A stretch of DNA of 64,000 nt from Variovorax paradoxus (GTDB lineage Bacteria > Pseudomonadota > Gammaproteobacteria > Burkholderiales > Burkholderiaceae_C): contig NZ_JXQQ01000028.1 in assembly GCF_000834655.1 (NCBI RefSeq), positions 1 to 64,000 of the forward strand, in the 5' to 3' direction. The notes beneath the pieces are model-generated. The model was not told where the DNA came from. It saw only the letters and a program-made list of their open reading frames with translations, and did not search any database. How positions within the stretch are numbered: the stretch's first letter is position 1; every line of letters starts with the position of its first letter. The position numbers and the translations under genes are program-made. Below, piece by piece: positions 27,469-36,353 of the stretch.

Positions 27469-28473
27469 TCACTCGGCCACGATGTTCCGGGCCTTGATGA
27501 TCCGGGCCCACACGGCGGTCTCGTCGCGGATGTGCGCGGCGAATTCGGACGGCTTCATCGCCGCATCGGTCATGCCCTGCACCTTCAGGCGCTCGCGCAC
27601 GTCGGGCTGGGCCAGCATCTGCGCGGCGTCCTTCGCAAGCTGCTCGACCACGGCCGGCGGCGTGCCCCTGGGCGCGAGGAGGCCATACCAGGACGTCACG
27701 GTGACGCCCTGGATGCCCTGCTCCGCCAGCGTCGGGATATCGGGCGCCGCCGGGCTGCGCGTTGCCTCGGTCACGCCCAGCGCGACGAGCTTGCCGTTCT
27801 TGATGAAGGGCATGGTCGCGGGCAGGTTGCTGAACATCAGCGGCACCGAGCCGCCGAGCACGTCGTTGAGCGCCGGGGCCGTGCCCTTGTAGGGCACGTG
27901 CAGCAGGTCGATTCCGGCCTGCTGCTTGAAGAGCTCGCCCGCCAGGTGCAGGCCGCTGCCCACGCCCGGCGATGCGTACGACAGCGTGTCGGGCTTGGCC
28001 TTGGCCATCGCCACCAACTCCTTGGCGCTCTTGATGCCCGACGACGGCGCGGCCACCAGCACGTTGGGCGCCTTGGCCAGCATGGTGACGGGCACGAAGT
28101 CCTTCGCGATGTCGAACGGAAAGTTCGGCATCAGGGTCGGGTTGATCGTGAGGTTGCCGGCCGGCACCACGAGCAGCGTGTGGCCATCGCCCTTCGCGCG
28201 CTTGACCTTGTCGATGCCGATGTTGCCGGCCGCGCCCACGAGGTTCTCGACCACGGCCGCCTGGCCGTAGCGCTTGGCAAGGCCGTCGGAGAGCACACGC
28301 GCCAGCGTGTCGACCGGACCACCCGGCGGGAATGGCGAGACGATGGTGAAGCGGTCGCTGGAGAGCTGCTTCTGCGCATCGCTCTGCGCGTGTGCAGGCA
28401 ATGTGACCGCCGCCAATGCGGCGATCAAAAGGGAGATGGAAAAACGTCGTTGCATGGTGATCGAGGCCGTCAT
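27469..28473 (-). CDS. Bug-type TTT solute receptor
   Basis: A periplasmic solute-binding protein of the Bug family (tripartite tricarboxylate transporter receptor), 334 residues. The signal peptide ends near PAHAQ, and typical segments are FPPGGPVDTLARV, NLVGAAGNIGIDKV and HVPYKGTAPALNDVLGG. ATG 28473 overlaps the preceding stop (ATGA), which suggests coupled translation; an internal ATG at 28455 also fits. No TctA/TctB membrane genes occur in the cluster, so it either works with a distant permease or serves as a sensor. Likely ligand: a carboxylate, perhaps the substrate of the pathway. Confidence 0.88.
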   Translation of the reverse strand: MTASITMQRRFSISLLIAALAAVTLPAHAQSDAQKQLSSDRFTIVSPFPPGGPVDTLARVLSDGLAKRYGQAAVVENLVGAAGNIGIDKVKRAKGDGHTLLVVPAGNLTINPTLMPNFPFDIAKDFVPVTMLAKAPNVLVAAPSSGIKSAKELVAMAKAKPDTLSYASPGVGSGLHLAGELFKQQAGIDLLHVPYKGTAPALNDVLGGSVPLMFSNLPATMPFIKNGKLVALGVTEATRSPAAPDIPTLAEQGIQGVTVTSWYGLLAPRGTPPAVVEQLAKDAAQMLAQPDVRERLKVQGMTDAAMKPSEFAAHIRDETAVWARIIKARNIVAE

Positions 28474-29441
28474 TTCTTCTCGGTGAGGAAGGCGCCTTTC
28501 GGGCCTTCCGCGTTCTTCTGGCGGCGCGTGTTGCCATCGAGGCCGCCGTCGACCGCCCATTCGGCGAACACCGTCGGGCCCGGCTCGAATTCGCGCGGCT
28601 GCCACTCGGCCGTCAGTTGGTCTTCATCGGCGTAGTACTCGATGAGGCCGCCGGCCGGGTTCTTGAAGTACCAGAAGTACGCCGACGACACCGGGTGGCG
28701 GCCCGGGCCGAGCTGCGTTTCCCAGCCGCGGCGCGAGAACTGCAGGCCGCCGCCGAACACTTCGTGGATGTCGCGCACGGTGAACGCCACGTGGTTGAGT
28801 CCGCGCTTGCCCGAGGGAATCTGCAGCAGGAACAGGTCGTGGTGACCGCCCTCCGCCGCGCAGCGCATGAACGCGCCGCGGTTCGGGTAGCTGTCGGACG
28901 AGACGAAGCCGAAGCGACTCGCATAGAACGCGCTGGTGCCCACCACGTCGCTCACGAAGAACACGACGTGGCCGACTTCGATCGGCGTCGCACGCTCGTA
29001 GATCGGCGCGGGCTGGTTCACGCGCGGCTTGGCGTTCCAGGTGTTCATCGCGCCGCAGTCGATATCGACCGCGTGCTTGCGGTTGACCTGCAGGCGCACC
29101 GCGAGCCCGTTGGGGTCGATGCAGCCGATGCGGCGTGCGCCGTCGACGATGCCGTCGAAGAAGGCCGGGTCGTTCGAGATCGCTGCGGCGTAGCGGTCGA
29201 GGTCCGCCTCGTCTTGCACGCCCCACACCACTTCGCGCAGCGTCGGGCCCTCTTCCATCGCGGGCGGCAGGTCCGCCTTGTCCCACGCCGCGACGACGAC
29301 CTTGCAGCCGTTGAGGCACTCGAAGACGAGTTCGTCGGCCGCCTCCGACTTCAGTGCGAGGCCCCAGTCCTCGAAGAACCGGCGGCAGGTGGGCAGGTCG
29401 TCCGCCCCGTAGGTGATCTGGTCGATGCCTAGAACGCTCAT
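28470..29441 (-). CDS. Type I extradiol-like dioxygenase (VOC fold)
   Basis: A 323-residue two-domain VOC protein that resembles ring-cleaving catecholic dioxygenases. The C-terminal domain shows the expected metal ligands: His in VGHVVFFVSDV, His in GLNHVAFTVRDIHEVF and Glu in GGLIEYYADED. Such enzymes open a catechol next to its hydroxyls with Fe(II) or Mn(II). In this cluster it would follow the hydroxylases, with the alpha/beta hydrolase acting next. The tail after residue 285 is charged and unusual. Confidence 0.84.
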   Translation of the reverse strand: MSVLGIDQITYGADDLPTCRRFFEDWGLALKSEAADELVFECLNGCKVVVAAWDKADLPPAMEEGPTLREVVWGVQDEADLDRYAAAISNDPAFFDGIVDGARRIGCIDPNGLAVRLQVNRKHAVDIDCGAMNTWNAKPRVNQPAPIYERATPIEVGHVVFFVSDVVGTSAFYASRFGFVSSDSYPNRGAFMRCAAEGGHHDLFLLQIPSGKRGLNHVAFTVRDIHEVFGGGLQFSRRGWETQLGPGRHPVSSAYFWYFKNPAGGLIEYYADEDQLTAEWQPREFEPGPTVFAEWAVDGGLDGNTRRQKNAEGPKGAFLTEKK

Positions 29442-29491
29442 ATCAATAACTCCGCCACATCGTTGGATTCGATACGGTTTGAAAGGACTTC

Positions 29492-29590
29492 TTCCAGGAA
29501 TACCGCGGAACCGGCTTTGCCGGGCCGCAGGTATTGCCCCCTGCAAGGGGGTGGGCGAAGCGACACGAAGTGCGCGATAGCCTGGGGGTG
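29492..29590. repeat. Intergenic 90-bp hairpin repeat, copy 2
   Basis: It lies in the gap between the aldehyde dehydrogenase stop and the extradiol gene start. Same order and orientation as copies 1 and 3: ACCGCGGAACCGGCTTTGCC, a GCCCCCTGCAAGGGGG hairpin, CACGAAGTG, CCTGGGGGT. Differences cluster in the loops and between the hairpins. Confidence 0.85.
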
Positions 29591-29592
29591 TT

Positions 29593-31071
29593 TCATATTG
29601 CTGCCCACGGGAGCGGCTGGTCGTTGGTGCCCCAGTACATGCTCTTTTGCTCCATGTACTGGAAGATGCCTTCGCGGCCTTTCTCGCGGCCGAGGCCGCT
29701 GTCGCGCCAGCCGCCGAACGGCGTGGAGACCGAGAACTGCTTGTAGGTGTTGACCCAGACCGTGCCGGCCTGCACCGCGCGGCCGAGCTTCCAGGCGCGC
29801 TTGAAGTCGCGGCTCCACACGCCGGCGGCCAGTGCGTAGACGCTGTCGTTCGCCTGCGCGATCAGCGACTCTTCGTCGTCGAAAGGCATCGCGACGAGCA
29901 CCGGGCCGAAGATCTCTTCCTGGCTGATTCGCGCGCCGTTGTCCAGGCCTTCGATGATGGTCGGCTTGTAGAAGTAGCCTTTGTCGTAGCCGGCACCGTG
30001 CGGGCGCACGCCACCGGTGCGGATGCGACCGCCTTCGGACACGCCGAGGTCCACATAGCGCTCGATGCCTTCGCGGTGCTTCGCCGTGATGAGCGGACCC
30101 ATCTGCGTGCGCTCCGAAGCCGGATCGCCCACGCGCAGCGCATTGGCGCCTTCGGCCAGCCGCGTGAGGAATTCGTCGTAGATGCTGCGCGCGACGAAAA
30201 GGCGCGAGCCCGCGATGCACGACTCGCCCGACGAACTGAAGATGCCGTACAGCACGCCGTTCACCGCATGGTCGAGGTCCGCGTCGTCGAGCACCATGGT
30301 GGGCGACTTGCCGCCCAGCTCCAGCGACACCGGCATCATCTTGTCGGCCGCGATGTGCGCGATGTGCTTGCCGGTGGTCGTGCCGCCGGTGAACGACACG
30401 CGCTTGACCAGCGGATGCTTGGTGATCGCGTCGCCGATGACCGAGCCCTTGCCCGGCAGCACGCTCACGATGCCCTTGGGCACGCCGGCCTGCTCGCAGA
30501 TGCGCGCGAGTTCCAGCGCCATGAGCGGCGTGACTTCGGCGGGCTTGACGACCACCGCGTTGCCGGCCGCGAGCGCGGGCGCGAGCTTCTGCGCTTCGCT
30601 CGCAATCGGCGAGTTCCACGGCGTGATGGCCGCGACCACGCCCATCGGCTCGTGCACGCTCATCGTGACGAAGGCGCCGCGCGAGGGAGTGATGGTCTCT
30701 TCGAGCGTCTCCAGCGCGGCCGCGAAGAACTGGAAGGTGCCCGCCGCGCTCGCCACGAGGTTGCGGGTTTCGTTGATCGGCTTGCCGTTGTCCAGGCGCT
30801 GCTTCTGCGCGAGGGATTCGCTCTCTTCGCGGATCAGCTGCGCCACGCGGTGCAGCACGGCCGCGCGCTCGTGCGGCAGGCGCTGCGCCCAGCCGCTGGT
30901 GCGAAAGGCGTGGTCTGCGCGAACGATGGCCTCCTCGACGTCGGCAAGGCTCGCGGCCTTCAGGCGCGCGATCGGCTCGCCCGTGGCCGGGTACAGGCTT
31001 TCATACACATCGCCGCCGCCAAGGCGCCATTCGCCGGCAATGCAGATCGTAAGAAGTTCGGAGGAAATCAT
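29593..31071 (-). CDS. NAD(P)-dependent aldehyde dehydrogenase
   Basis: A 492-residue soluble enzyme that oxidises an aldehyde to an acid. The catalytic residues are visible: Asn153 (TPWNSP), Glu251 (SLELGGKSP) and Cys285 (SSGESCIAGSR); the cofactor motif is FTGGTTTGKH. It fits the 5-carboxymethyl/2-hydroxymuconic semialdehyde and betaine-aldehyde branch. In context it may act on a semialdehyde from ring cleavage or on the aldehyde made by the ThDP enzyme encoded two genes upstream. ATG 31071 lies 10 bp after the previous stop. Confidence 0.9.
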   Translation of the reverse strand: MISSELLTICIAGEWRLGGGDVYESLYPATGEPIARLKAASLADVEEAIVRADHAFRTSGWAQRLPHERAAVLHRVAQLIREESESLAQKQRLDNGKPINETRNLVASAAGTFQFFAAALETLEETITPSRGAFVTMSVHEPMGVVAAITPWNSPIASEAQKLAPALAAGNAVVVKPAEVTPLMALELARICEQAGVPKGIVSVLPGKGSVIGDAITKHPLVKRVSFTGGTTTGKHIAHIAADKMMPVSLELGGKSPTMVLDDADLDHAVNGVLYGIFSSSGESCIAGSRLFVARSIYDEFLTRLAEGANALRVGDPASERTQMGPLITAKHREGIERYVDLGVSEGGRIRTGGVRPHGAGYDKGYFYKPTIIEGLDNGARISQEEIFGPVLVAMPFDDEESLIAQANDSVYALAAGVWSRDFKRAWKLGRAVQAGTVWVNTYKQFSVSTPFGGWRDSGLGREKGREGIFQYMEQKSMYWGTNDQPLPWAAI

Positions 31072-31081
31072 GGGGAGCAAT

Positions 31082-31879
31082 TCAGATGACTAGCGGCGCC
31101 ACGCGGTTGCGCAGCGCGCGCACCGCGCTGTAGACGGTCAGCGCCGAGGTCTTGGGGTTGGCCGCGAGCGGCTTGTTGCGCATGGTCAGCTCGAAGCTGC
31201 CGAAGGCGCCTTCGGCTTCGACGGTGTGCACGTTCTCGGCGGTGGCGGGGTCCGCGATCAGGCGCACCTGCGTCTTGTCGAGGCCGAGCCCCGCGAGCGA
31301 GACGGTGGCCGCGACGTTGGCGTTCTTCGGGTACAGCAGGGCCGCCTCGCGCGCGCTGCCTTCGAAGATCACCGTGGCCTGCGTCAACGCATCGAGGTCG
31401 CGGCCCTGTTCGGCCGGCGTGCCCTTCCAGGCCTTGGGGGGCTTCCGGCCGGTGTAGCGCACGTTGTCGAGGCCGCCGATGCGGGCCGCGGCCAGCGCGT
31501 CGATCGCGCCGATGGCGCCGGGAATCAGCTGCACCTGCGTGCGGCCGGCAACGGCGGCGGCTTCGAGCTTTTCAGCAAGGCCCGCAGCCGACAGCGCGCC
31601 GACCGAGGCAACCACGCACGGCGTGCCGCGCGCAAGCGCCGGCAGCACGTGCTCTTCGATGGCGGCATGGCCCGCGGTCTCGACCACGAGGTCGATGCCG
31701 GCGACAGGCACCATGCTCAGCACCTGCGCACCGGGCACGGCCTTCTTCGCGGCGGCCATGCCCTCGACGGGCACGACGACGACCGTCACCCGCAGGGCGG
31801 GATCGCCCCTGAGCAGTTCGAGCACCGCGGTGCCGATGGCGCCGCAGCCGACGAGTGCGATGCGTGTGATGGCGGTCAT
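31082..31879 (-). CDS. nadX: Aspartate dehydrogenase-like NAD(P) oxidoreductase
   Basis: A 265-residue protein of the L-aspartate dehydrogenase (NadX) family, with Rossmann motif ALVGCGAIGTAV, PGAIGAIDAL in the core and the C-terminal NANVAATVSLAGLG. The classic reaction is reductive amination of oxaloacetate or the reverse. In degradation clusters such enzymes may work on other amino or keto acids, so the symbol indicates the family only. It sits between the ThDP enzyme and the aldehyde dehydrogenase, spaced 20 and 10 bp, a possible three-step unit. Confidence 0.83.
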   Translation of the reverse strand: MTAITRIALVGCGAIGTAVLELLRGDPALRVTVVVVPVEGMAAAKKAVPGAQVLSMVPVAGIDLVVETAGHAAIEEHVLPALARGTPCVVASVGALSAAGLAEKLEAAAVAGRTQVQLIPGAIGAIDALAAARIGGLDNVRYTGRKPPKAWKGTPAEQGRDLDALTQATVIFEGSAREAALLYPKNANVAATVSLAGLGLDKTQVRLIADPATAENVHTVEAEGAFGSFELTMRNKPLAANPKTSALTVYSAVRALRNRVAPLVI

Positions 31880-31899
31880 GGGCTTGGCTGCGCTCGCTC

Positions 31900-33591
31900 T
31901 CACCGGGCCGTACCGAGCGCGGGAATCTGCGTGACCGTGTTGGTCGGCGGGCCGGCGAAGCTGGTCTTGAAGCCGCCGATGGAGAGCATGTCGATCTCCA
32001 GCAGGAACGGGCCGTCGGTGGACAACGCTTCGTCCAGCCGCGCCGGCAGGTCGGCCAGGTCTATCACGCGGGCGTGCGGCAGCGCGATCGACTTGCACAG
32101 CAGGTCGTAGTCGGGCGTGTGCAGCTCGGCGTAGCACTGGCGGCCGCCGTACTGCGCATCCTGGATGTTCTTGATGACGCCGTAGCTCTTGTCGTTCATG
32201 AGCACGATCACCATCGGCGCCTTCTCCTGCACCATGCAGGCGAGCTCGCCCAGGTTCAGGATGAAGCCGCCGTCACCGGCCAGGCAAAAGGTCTTGCGGC
32301 CCGAGCCGGTCACCGCCGCGCCGATGGCCGCGCCGATGGCCATCGGCATGCCCTGGCCGATGCCGCCGCCCGTGGCGTGCACGCCGGCGCTCGGCTCGAA
32401 GATGCGCAGCTCGCGGTTGCCCCAGGTGCTGTTGGAGACGGTCACGTCGCGCACCCAGTTGAACTTGCGGCCCGCGGCGGACTGGAGCCGGCGCACGAGT
32501 TCGGCGTACGGGCCGAGGCCGTCGCGCAGCGTGGCCACCGCCTGGTCGTGCGCGGCGCGCAGGTCGGCCAGCAGTTGCGCATCGGCCTTGTAGCGGGCGG
32601 CTTCGAGGCGATCGGCCAGGCCTTCGAGGGCCAGTGCCGAGTCGCCGCAGACGAAGGCCTCGGAGGCATAGCAGCGGCCTTCGGCGGCGGCATCGGCGTC
32701 GATGCGGTACAGCGGGCGTGGCAGCTTCAGTTCGTACTTGAGCGTCTCGTTGCCGCGCAGGCGCGAGCCGACCACGAGCATCGCGTCGCAGGTTTGATAG
32801 AAGGCCTCGACCGGCTTCTGGATGTTGTAGGCGCCGAGTGACCCGGCATCGTCCTCGGGTACCGTGCCGCGGCCCTGCGTGGTGGTGACGACGCCGAAGC
32901 CCAGCTTCTGCAGGCGCTCGATGGCGGCGCGGGCGTGGCGCGCACCGCCGCCGACCCACAGCAGCGGCCGCCTGGCGGACGCCAGCCGTGCGGCCAGCGC
33001 ATCGAGCGCGGCGGCGGACGGCACGGGCAGTTCCACCGGCAGCGGCGAGAGGTCGGCCGGCATCGTGGTGAGCGCCGACTGGATGTCGATCGGGATCTCC
33101 ACGCTCACCGGGCCGGTCGGCGCCGTGAGCGCGAGCTGCACCGCGCGCTTGAGCGTGCCGAGCACCGTCTCCACGCTGCGCACGCGCAGGGCCGCCTTCG
33201 ACACGGCCTTGAGCATGGTGAGCTGGTCGGGCGCCTCATGGATGTACGACATGCCCTTGTCCAGGTACGGCGTCTCGATCTGTCCGGTGATGTGCAGGAG
33301 CGGCGCGCCGGCGGTCAGCGCTTCGACCAGGCTGCCCGCGATGTTGCCTGCGGCAGGGCCGGTGCTGGTGATGCACACGCCCAGGCTCGCGGTGGAGCGC
33401 GCGTAGGCGTCCGCCATGTTGCCCGCGCCGGCTTCGCCGCGCGAGGAAATGAAGCGGATCGTGCCGCGCTGCGCGAACGCATCGAGGATCGGCATGTTGT
33501 GGATCGAGATCACGCCGAAAGCTGCCTTGACGCCGCACTGCTCAATGAAAGCGGCGACGACAGCGCCGACAGTGACTTGCTTGGCTGTCAT
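31900..33591 (-). CDS. ThDP-dependent enzyme, acetolactate synthase/keto-acid decarboxylase type
   Basis: A 563-residue enzyme with the three ThDP-family domains. The cofactor-activating Glu is Glu53 (SSRGEAGAGNMADAYAR). The pyrophosphate motif is AGDGGFILNLGELACM, with the distal Asn in LMNDKSYG. It is annotated in the acetolactate synthase large-subunit family, but no regulatory subunit is present and the context is catabolic, so it is more likely a 2-keto-acid decarboxylase or carboligase. ATG 33591 is preceded by GGGGGGAT. Its product could feed the aldehyde dehydrogenase in the same operon (inference). Confidence 0.85.
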   Translation of the reverse strand: MTAKQVTVGAVVAAFIEQCGVKAAFGVISIHNMPILDAFAQRGTIRFISSRGEAGAGNMADAYARSTASLGVCITSTGPAAGNIAGSLVEALTAGAPLLHITGQIETPYLDKGMSYIHEAPDQLTMLKAVSKAALRVRSVETVLGTLKRAVQLALTAPTGPVSVEIPIDIQSALTTMPADLSPLPVELPVPSAAALDALAARLASARRPLLWVGGGARHARAAIERLQKLGFGVVTTTQGRGTVPEDDAGSLGAYNIQKPVEAFYQTCDAMLVVGSRLRGNETLKYELKLPRPLYRIDADAAAEGRCYASEAFVCGDSALALEGLADRLEAARYKADAQLLADLRAAHDQAVATLRDGLGPYAELVRRLQSAAGRKFNWVRDVTVSNSTWGNRELRIFEPSAGVHATGGGIGQGMPMAIGAAIGAAVTGSGRKTFCLAGDGGFILNLGELACMVQEKAPMVIVLMNDKSYGVIKNIQDAQYGGRQCYAELHTPDYDLLCKSIALPHARVIDLADLPARLDEALSTDGPFLLEIDMLSIGGFKTSFAGPPTNTVTQIPALGTAR

Positions 33592-33650
33592 CAGATCCCC
33601 CCGGAGAGCGTTTGGATGGCGCGCATCGGAATGTCGGCGCGGCCGAGGTG

Positions 33651-33745
33651 GGAAACGCCGCGGAACCGGCTCTGCCGGGCCGCTGGTGTTGCCCCCTCGA
33701 GAGGGTGCAGAAGCCACACGAAGTGGACAAGGCTGGGGGTGGGCT
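33651..33745. repeat. Intergenic 90-bp hairpin repeat, copy 3
   Basis: It lies between the SDR stop and the ThDP enzyme start. Hairpin CCGGCTCTGCCGG is conserved. The second hairpin is shortened (GCCCCCTCGAGAGGGT), so this copy has drifted most. Ends with GGCTGGGGGT just before the SDR stop, as in the other two copies. Confidence 0.82.
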
Positions 33746-34581
33746 TAGGCATGGCGTGAATGGCCTCCGGAGATATCGATGTGGCTGCCCGTCGTGTAGG
33801 AAGCGAGGGGCGAAGCGAGGAAAAGGATCGCGCGTGCGGCTTCTGTCGGAAGCCCCAGGCGACCCAGCGGGATGTGCTTGGTCTTCGCGAGCTGGCCGCT
33901 CCAGGCGGCCCAGTCCACGGACTTGTCTTCGCGCGCCTCGAAGCGGCGGCGCCACTGGCCCGACTCGACGAGGCCGATCAGGATGCCGTTGACGCGCACG
34001 CCCTGCGGCGCGAATTCTGTGGCCATCGAGCGCACGAGATTCAGCAAGCCCGCGCGCGCGGCCGACGTGGCGACCATGTGCGGCTCGGGCTGGCGAGCGA
34101 GCAGCGAGTTGGCGCAGACGATGGCTGCATCGCCCAGCACGGCGCGCTGCGCCGCGAGCTGCGGCAGGAAGGCGCGCGTGGGGTGGATGACGGAAAAGAA
34201 CTTCAGGTGAAGCTCGTCCATCCAGGCCGCATCCTCGGTGTCGGCGAAGGTGGAGACGCGTCCCTGCCCCGCGTTGTTGACCAGCATCGAGGCCGGGCCG
34301 AGCGCGGCCTCGCTGGCGGCGGCGAAAGCCTTCACCGCAACGCCGTCGAGCACGTCGCACGGCTGCGCGAAGAGCTTCGCATCGGGGAACTGCGCGCGCA
34401 GGCCGGCCACCGCGCGGTCCAGCCGCTCGGCGTTGCGGCCGCACAGCGCGACGGCCGCGCCGCTTGCGAGCAGCAGCTCGACGGTCGCGAGGCCGATGCC
34501 CGAGGAGCCGCCCGTGACCACCGCCACGCGGCCCGCCAATGCATCGGCGGCAAAGAATTGGGAAGGTGCCTGAATCGTCAT
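33745..34581 (-). CDS. SDR-family protein lacking the catalytic Tyr-Lys pair
   Basis: A 278-residue Rossmann protein with a normal cofactor site (VVTGGSSGIGLATVELLL) and NNAG core (LVNNAGQGRV). Where active SDRs have Y-x3-K the sequence reads EPHMVATSAARAGLLNL: no tyrosine, and arginine for the lysine. The nearby Ser (CANSLL) is present. It may use another acid, or bind NAD(P) without classic reduction. ATG 34581 is used; a GTG at 34590 is possible. It follows the IclR gene by 13 bp. Confidence 0.82.
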   Translation of the reverse strand: MTIQAPSQFFAADALAGRVAVVTGGSSGIGLATVELLLASGAAVALCGRNAERLDRAVAGLRAQFPDAKLFAQPCDVLDGVAVKAFAAASEAALGPASMLVNNAGQGRVSTFADTEDAAWMDELHLKFFSVIHPTRAFLPQLAAQRAVLGDAAIVCANSLLARQPEPHMVATSAARAGLLNLVRSMATEFAPQGVRVNGILIGLVESGQWRRRFEAREDKSVDWAAWSGQLAKTKHIPLGRLGLPTEAARAILFLASPLASYTTGSHIDISGGHSRHA

Positions 34582-34594
34582 GTCCGTCACGTCG

Positions 34595-35431
34595 TCATGC
34601 GCTGCGAAGCGGCACCACCTTGTTGCTGCGCGCAGGCGAATAGTTCAGAAGCCCCGAGATCTCGTCGGCCACGCCGCGCACGCGCAGCACCATCTCGTCC
34701 ATGCGGCTTTCCTCGATGTGGTCCGAGGTGATGGTCGCGCCCAGCGCCGCCACGATGTGGCCGCTGTGGTCGCGCACCGGCGCGGCGATGCTGGAGATGT
34801 TCGATTCGAAGAAGCCCTCGCCCAGCACGTAGCCGCGCGAGCGGTCGGCCTGCACCATGTCGAAGAGCTCGTTCACCGTCTTGGGCGTGCTTGGCGAGAA
34901 GGTCTCCAGCTTGTCTTCGGGGTAGAGCGCACGCAGCTGCGGCAGCGTGAGGTCTTCGAGCAGCACGCGGCCGAGCACCGTGGCGTGGGCCGGCAGGCGC
35001 GTGCCCACGGTGACCGAGCTGGCGAACGGCGTGGGCGGCGCGACCTTGGCGACGTACACGATCGAGCGGCCGTCGCGCACCACCAGGTTGCAGGGCGTGC
35101 GCAGCTCGTCGCACAGGCGGTTGAGCAGCGGCGTGCCCAGCTGCGTGAGTTCGAGCGAGGCGAGGTATTCGAAGCCCAGGCGCAGCACCGCGAGGCCCAG
35201 GCGGTAGTCGCGGCCGCCCTCGGCACGTTCGAGAAAGCCCATGTTCTCCAGCGTGGTGAGCAGGCGGAACACGGTCGAGCGCGGCAGGTCGAAGCGGCGC
35301 GCCAGCTCGGGCGCGGAGAGCGTGCGGTTCTCGCGGCTGAACTCGCACAGCACGCGCAGGCCGCGTTCGAGCGCCGGCACGTTGTAGCGGTCGGCGCCCT
35401 CTTCCATCACTTCGTTGTCGTTCGTTGCCAT
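34595..35431 (-). CDS. IclR family transcriptional regulator
   Basis: A 278-residue regulator with an N-terminal winged helix (VPALERGLRVLCEFSRENRT, APELARRFDLPRSTVFRLL) and the C-terminal IclR effector domain (residues about 90-265). It is embedded in the catabolic cluster and most likely controls it in response to the aromatic substrate or an intermediate. A dyad in front of the first gene of the cluster (38771-38803) is a plausible site. Confidence 0.88.
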   Translation of the reverse strand: MATNDNEVMEEGADRYNVPALERGLRVLCEFSRENRTLSAPELARRFDLPRSTVFRLLTTLENMGFLERAEGGRDYRLGLAVLRLGFEYLASLELTQLGTPLLNRLCDELRTPCNLVVRDGRSIVYVAKVAPPTPFASSVTVGTRLPAHATVLGRVLLEDLTLPQLRALYPEDKLETFSPSTPKTVNELFDMVQADRSRGYVLGEGFFESNISSIAAPVRDHSGHIVAALGATITSDHIEESRMDEMVLRVRGVADEISGLLNYSPARSNKVVPLRSA

Positions 35432-35473
35432 GGTGATTCGTTGTTTCCGTTGGTTCTTCTTCGGTGGCCCGGC

Positions 35474-36346
35474 TCAGGCGGCGAGCGCTTCGCGCAGCAG
35501 CGCGGTCACGGCCTCGGGCCGTTCCACATAGCTGGCGTGCCCGGCGCCTTCGATGGGTTCGAGCGTCTCCCCGCAGCCGCGAGCGACCTCGGTGCAGGCG
35601 TCGGGCGTGGTGACGACATCGAGCGTGCCACAGGCCACGCGCACAGGCATCGCAGGCGGCAGGTCGGCCAGCAGGTCGCCGTTGCAGAGCAGCTCGACGG
35701 CCTGGCGGTAGCCGCCGTCGTTCAGCCGGGCCATGTTCCAGCGCACCCACTGGCGCGCGAGGACGCTGGCGGTGTCGGAGACGAGCCGGCCCGCACGCTT
35801 GGCGGCCATGCCTTCGATGCCCAGTTCGTCGAGCGTGGCCAGGCGCTCGGTGCGCACCCTGGCGCGGGCTTCCGCGCGAGACGGTGCGCCGTAGCCCGCG
35901 GCCGGGCTGATCAGCACGAGGCGGCGGATGCGCGACGCCAGGGCCGAACCGTTGCGTGCAGCCGAGCCCGCCGTGAGCGCGCCGAGCGAATGGCCCACCA
36001 GCACGCACGACTGGATGTCGAGCGCATCGAGCAAGGCGCGCAGGCGCTCCGCGTAGTCCGCAGCGGATGGCGCCGCAGGCGCGAGCGGCGTCGATGCGCC
36101 GTAGCCCGGCGCATCCCATGCGATCACGCGGGCTTGCGGCGCGAGCAGCATCGCGACATTGAGCCACGAGGCCGCGCCGGAGCCGATGCCGTGCAGGCAG
36201 ATGATGGCCGGGCCCGTGCCGCGTTCGCGCACCGACACCACGGCACCGCCGCCGACCGGCACGTCGCGTGCGGGGAAACGGTCGTCCAGCAGCGCCAGCT
36301 CGGAGGCAGGCAGCGCCAATGCGTCGGTGGCCATCGTGTCGCTCAT
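35474..36346 (-). CDS. Alpha/beta hydrolase, meta-cleavage product hydrolase type
   Basis: A 290-residue hydrolase: oxyanion segment LHGIGSGAASW, nucleophile Ser120 in VGHSLGALTA, acid Asp243 (CGTLDVVTTP) and base His270 (GAGHASYVERP). Similar to C-C bond hydrolases such as MhpC/BphD or to beta-ketoadipate enol-lactonase. With an extradiol dioxygenase in the same cluster, hydrolysis of a ring-cleavage product is the simplest role. The start codon at 36346 is preceded by GAGGACGAG. Confidence 0.85.
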   Translation of the reverse strand: MSDTMATDALALPASELALLDDRFPARDVPVGGGAVVSVRERGTGPAIICLHGIGSGAASWLNVAMLLAPQARVIAWDAPGYGASTPLAPAAPSAADYAERLRALLDALDIQSCVLVGHSLGALTAGSAARNGSALASRIRRLVLISPAAGYGAPSRAEARARVRTERLATLDELGIEGMAAKRAGRLVSDTASVLARQWVRWNMARLNDGGYRQAVELLCNGDLLADLPPAMPVRVACGTLDVVTTPDACTEVARGCGETLEPIEGAGHASYVERPEAVTALLREALAA

Positions 36347-36353
36347 CTCGTCC

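Noticed and set aside
24893..33745. Reading the three 90-bp repeats as insertion sequence ends
   Set aside because: No transposase gene, terminal inverted repeats or target duplications; all copies are intergenic hairpin units of similar size.
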